From contig JBGCGB010000044.1 in the NCBI GenBank assembly GCA_045110335.1, positions 1-64,000 on the forward strand: a stretch of 64,000 bases of DNA. The letters run 5' to 3'. The translations under genes and the position numbers were made by a program. Below, piece after piece: positions 62,939-64,000 of the stretch. The notes under the pieces are model-generated. The model was not told where the DNA came from and did no database searches. It saw only the letters and a program-made list of their open reading frames with translations. The stretch's first letter is position 1. Every line of letters begins with the position of its first letter. The stretch is from CALBPI01 sp045110335. GTDB taxonomy: Bacteria; Pseudomonadota; Gammaproteobacteria; Steroidobacterales; Woeseiaceae.

Positions 62939-62943
62939 TCTCG

Positions 62944-63615
62944 TCAAAGCGCGACCGGTGCCTCAAAATCGGCAAACCAAAAACCATCCCGCTCAACCCG
63001 CTCGCCCAATTGCACAGGAATATCCGTATCGAAAAACGGTGCCGCGCTAACAAACGTATGAAACTCGCCGTTCTCGCCGCAAGGATCAATGCGCTTCGGT
63101 AAATCCGCCAGCAAGTCATGATCAAACGACCGTCCGACCAACTCGACCGGCATGACTTTCGGATCCACACAAGTCAGCCAAGCGGTGACCCCGCCATCAA
63201 TCATTTCGTGAGCCAGTGCGGTTGTATCGCGACCCCACAACGGAAACAACGGTTCAATCGAACTGTCCGCCAACAGGCCTTCCCGGTAGCGGCGAATATC
63301 CTCGAGAAATAAATCGCCGAAAGCCATGTGCGTCACGCCCTCGCGTTCAGCGTTACCAATAATGTCGGCGGCAGCGGTTTCATACGCACCGTTCGGACAT
63401 GGATAAGGCAGCGGCATGATATGCAATGGAATACCGAGCGCCTGACTCTGCGCACGCAATAACGAATGGCGTACAGCGTGCATGGCCACACGATCTGCGC
63501 TGGTATTGATCGATGTGACTAGTCCCGTGACGGTGAATTCAGGATCGTCCAGCAACGTCTTCAACGCCCAGGCACTGTCCTTACCGCTGCTCCACCAAAG
63601 CCATACATTTTTCAT
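62944..63615 (-). CDS. Adenine nucleotide alpha hydrolase (diphthine--ammonia ligase-like, DUF71)
   Basis: 223 residues from the ATG at 63615. The N-terminal PP-loop 'WWSSGKDSAWAL' is the ATP pyrophosphatase signature. 'THMAFGDLFLEDIRRYRE' and 'CGENGEFHTFV' are the conserved Dph6/ATPBD4 blocks. Bacteria lack diphthamide, so the bacterial substrate is unknown; amidation of another carboxylate is likely (inference). Confidence 0.92.
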   Translation of the reverse strand: MKNVWLWWSSGKDSAWALKTLLDDPEFTVTGLVTSINTSADRVAMHAVRHSLLRAQSQALGIPLHIMPLPYPCPNGAYETAAADIIGNAEREGVTHMAFGDLFLEDIRRYREGLLADSSIEPLFPLWGRDTTALAHEMIDGGVTAWLTCVDPKVMPVELVGRSFDHDLLADLPKRIDPCGENGEFHTFVSAAPFFDTDIPVQLGERVERDGFWFADFEAPVAL

Positions 63616-63811
63616 CGCAATCACATCAAAAGGCAACAATGTCCCTAGCCTAACACTGCTGTTGCGAAAGCCTCACCTATGCCGCAGCTTGTCATCAGAG
63701 CACCGACGATGAACAAACGCACAGGTGTTTTGTGAGTCTGTGGCAGGCTCAGTAGTCTGTCAGGACAGTATTCAATCCACTTATGTTGGATCAACCACGG
63801 AAACCACAGCA

Positions 63812-64000
63812 GTGATTCAGCTAACACGACGAGAGAAACAATTTGCCGGGCTAAGTATCGTCATCGCGATGCTGCACTTTTTGCTCGAAACCGGCGCACA
63901 CCTGTTGTGGCCACAATTCTTGCCGATGTTGCTGGTTGACTACATTGCCGTGGGTTTAATCCTTGCCGGCGCGATCGGTTTACTGCGTTGGAAATGGGGT
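63812..64000 (+). CDS. Membrane protein, 5' part (runs off window)
   Basis: An open frame from GTG at 63812 to the window edge gives 63 residues with two hydrophobic segments (about 12-30 and 42-58) in 'LSIVIAMLHFLLETGAHLLW' style. The stop lies beyond the window. The start is uncertain because no ribosome binding site is clear. Family not recognised. Confidence 0.5.
   Translation, partial: MIQLTRREKQFAGLSIVIAMLHFLLETGAHLLWPQFLPMLLVDYIAVGLILAGAIGLLRWKWG

Noticed and set aside
63645..63827. Minus-strand 60-codon frame near the right edge
   Set aside because: No ribosome binding site or motif; overlaps the start of the partial plus-strand membrane protein.
1..64000. Search for tRNA, rRNA, CRISPR, transposase or integrase, and att repeats
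   Set aside because: None seen by eye; apart from the 370-bp gap at 25068-25437, gaps are under 300 bp and contain no cloverleaf-like or repeat arrays.

Overview
The window is a gene-dense, moderately GC-rich stretch of bacterial chromosome with no phage genes, insertion sequences, tRNA, rRNA or CRISPR array that I can see. Gene content points to an aerobic, piliated gammaproteobacterium: pilMNOPQ divergent from a class A PBP, tesA divergent from ybbAP, gmk-rpoZ-spoT-(ridA)-recG, ubiC-ubiA, trkA-trkH, OxyR with both redox cysteines, and an aa3-type cytochrome c oxidase operon. I cannot place it below class level. Much of the content (rph/yicC, gmk-spoT-recG, uvrD) is origin-proximal in Escherichia coli.

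Layout. 1-2.5 kb (+): 3' end of a DNA photolyase gene overlapping oxyR, then an unknown membrane protein. 2.5-8.2 kb: ABC exporter ybbP-ybbA (-), divergent from lysophospholipase tesA and acyl-CoA ligase fadD (+). 8.2-20 kb (-): a putative membrane-anchored metzincin-like protease, DUF445 protein, hemE, pyrF, a dGTPase-like HD hydrolase, aroB, aroK, and the type IV pilus operon pilMNOPQ, which ends in a strong terminator before aroK. 20.3-23.4 kb (+): PBP1A and a conserved unknown protein. 23.5-28.7 kb (-): gltA, rpmE, then the only gap over 300 bp (25068-25437), which carries two perfect opposed DnaA boxes, a third consensus box and an AT-rich core; then hemW, rdgB, rph and a PP2C phosphatase. 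28.9-37 kb (+): yicC, gmk, rpoZ, spoT, ridA, recG, ubiC, ubiA. 37-38.7 kb: comF (-) and a BioC-like methyltransferase (+). 38.8-45.2 kb: DUF2244 protein and the cox operon (coxB, coxA, small membrane protein, cox11, coxC, a reverse-strand DUF2909 protein, SURF1, SCO-like CxxxC protein). 45.2-48.6 kb: a NarX/NarL-type two-component pair and a receiver domain lacking its phospho-acceptor. 48.7-58.6 kb (+): uvrD, trkA, trkH, TRAP transporter subunits dctQ and dctM, and a 999-residue kinase / M23 / class III aminotransferase fusion. 58.7-64 kb: small accessory genes, including an XRE regulator-membrane protein pair with a clear inverted-repeat operator, a DUF2971 protein, a HAD hydrolase, a short-chain dehydrogenase with an export signal, and an adenine-nucleotide alpha hydrolase.

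How it fits together. The pil genes build the inner-membrane alignment complex and outer-membrane secretin of type IV pili. The cox block makes the terminal oxidase and most Cu/heme insertion factors, but heme A synthesis genes (ctaA, ctaB) and a canonical SCO are not in the window. The neighbouring sensor kinase pair is a plausible regulator of nearby genes. From trkA to the fusion protein, adjoining genes are packed with 0-15 nt spacing or 1-nt stop/start overlaps, suggesting one transcript that links potassium uptake, TRAP uptake of an organic acid or zwitterion, and catabolism of a phosphorylated amine. The most noteworthy items are the DnaA-box/AT-rich gap, the trimodular fusion beside a TRAP pair without its binding protein, the pseudo-receiver, the exported SDR, the metzincin-like protein, and two inverted repeats placed over promoters (cox and XRE).
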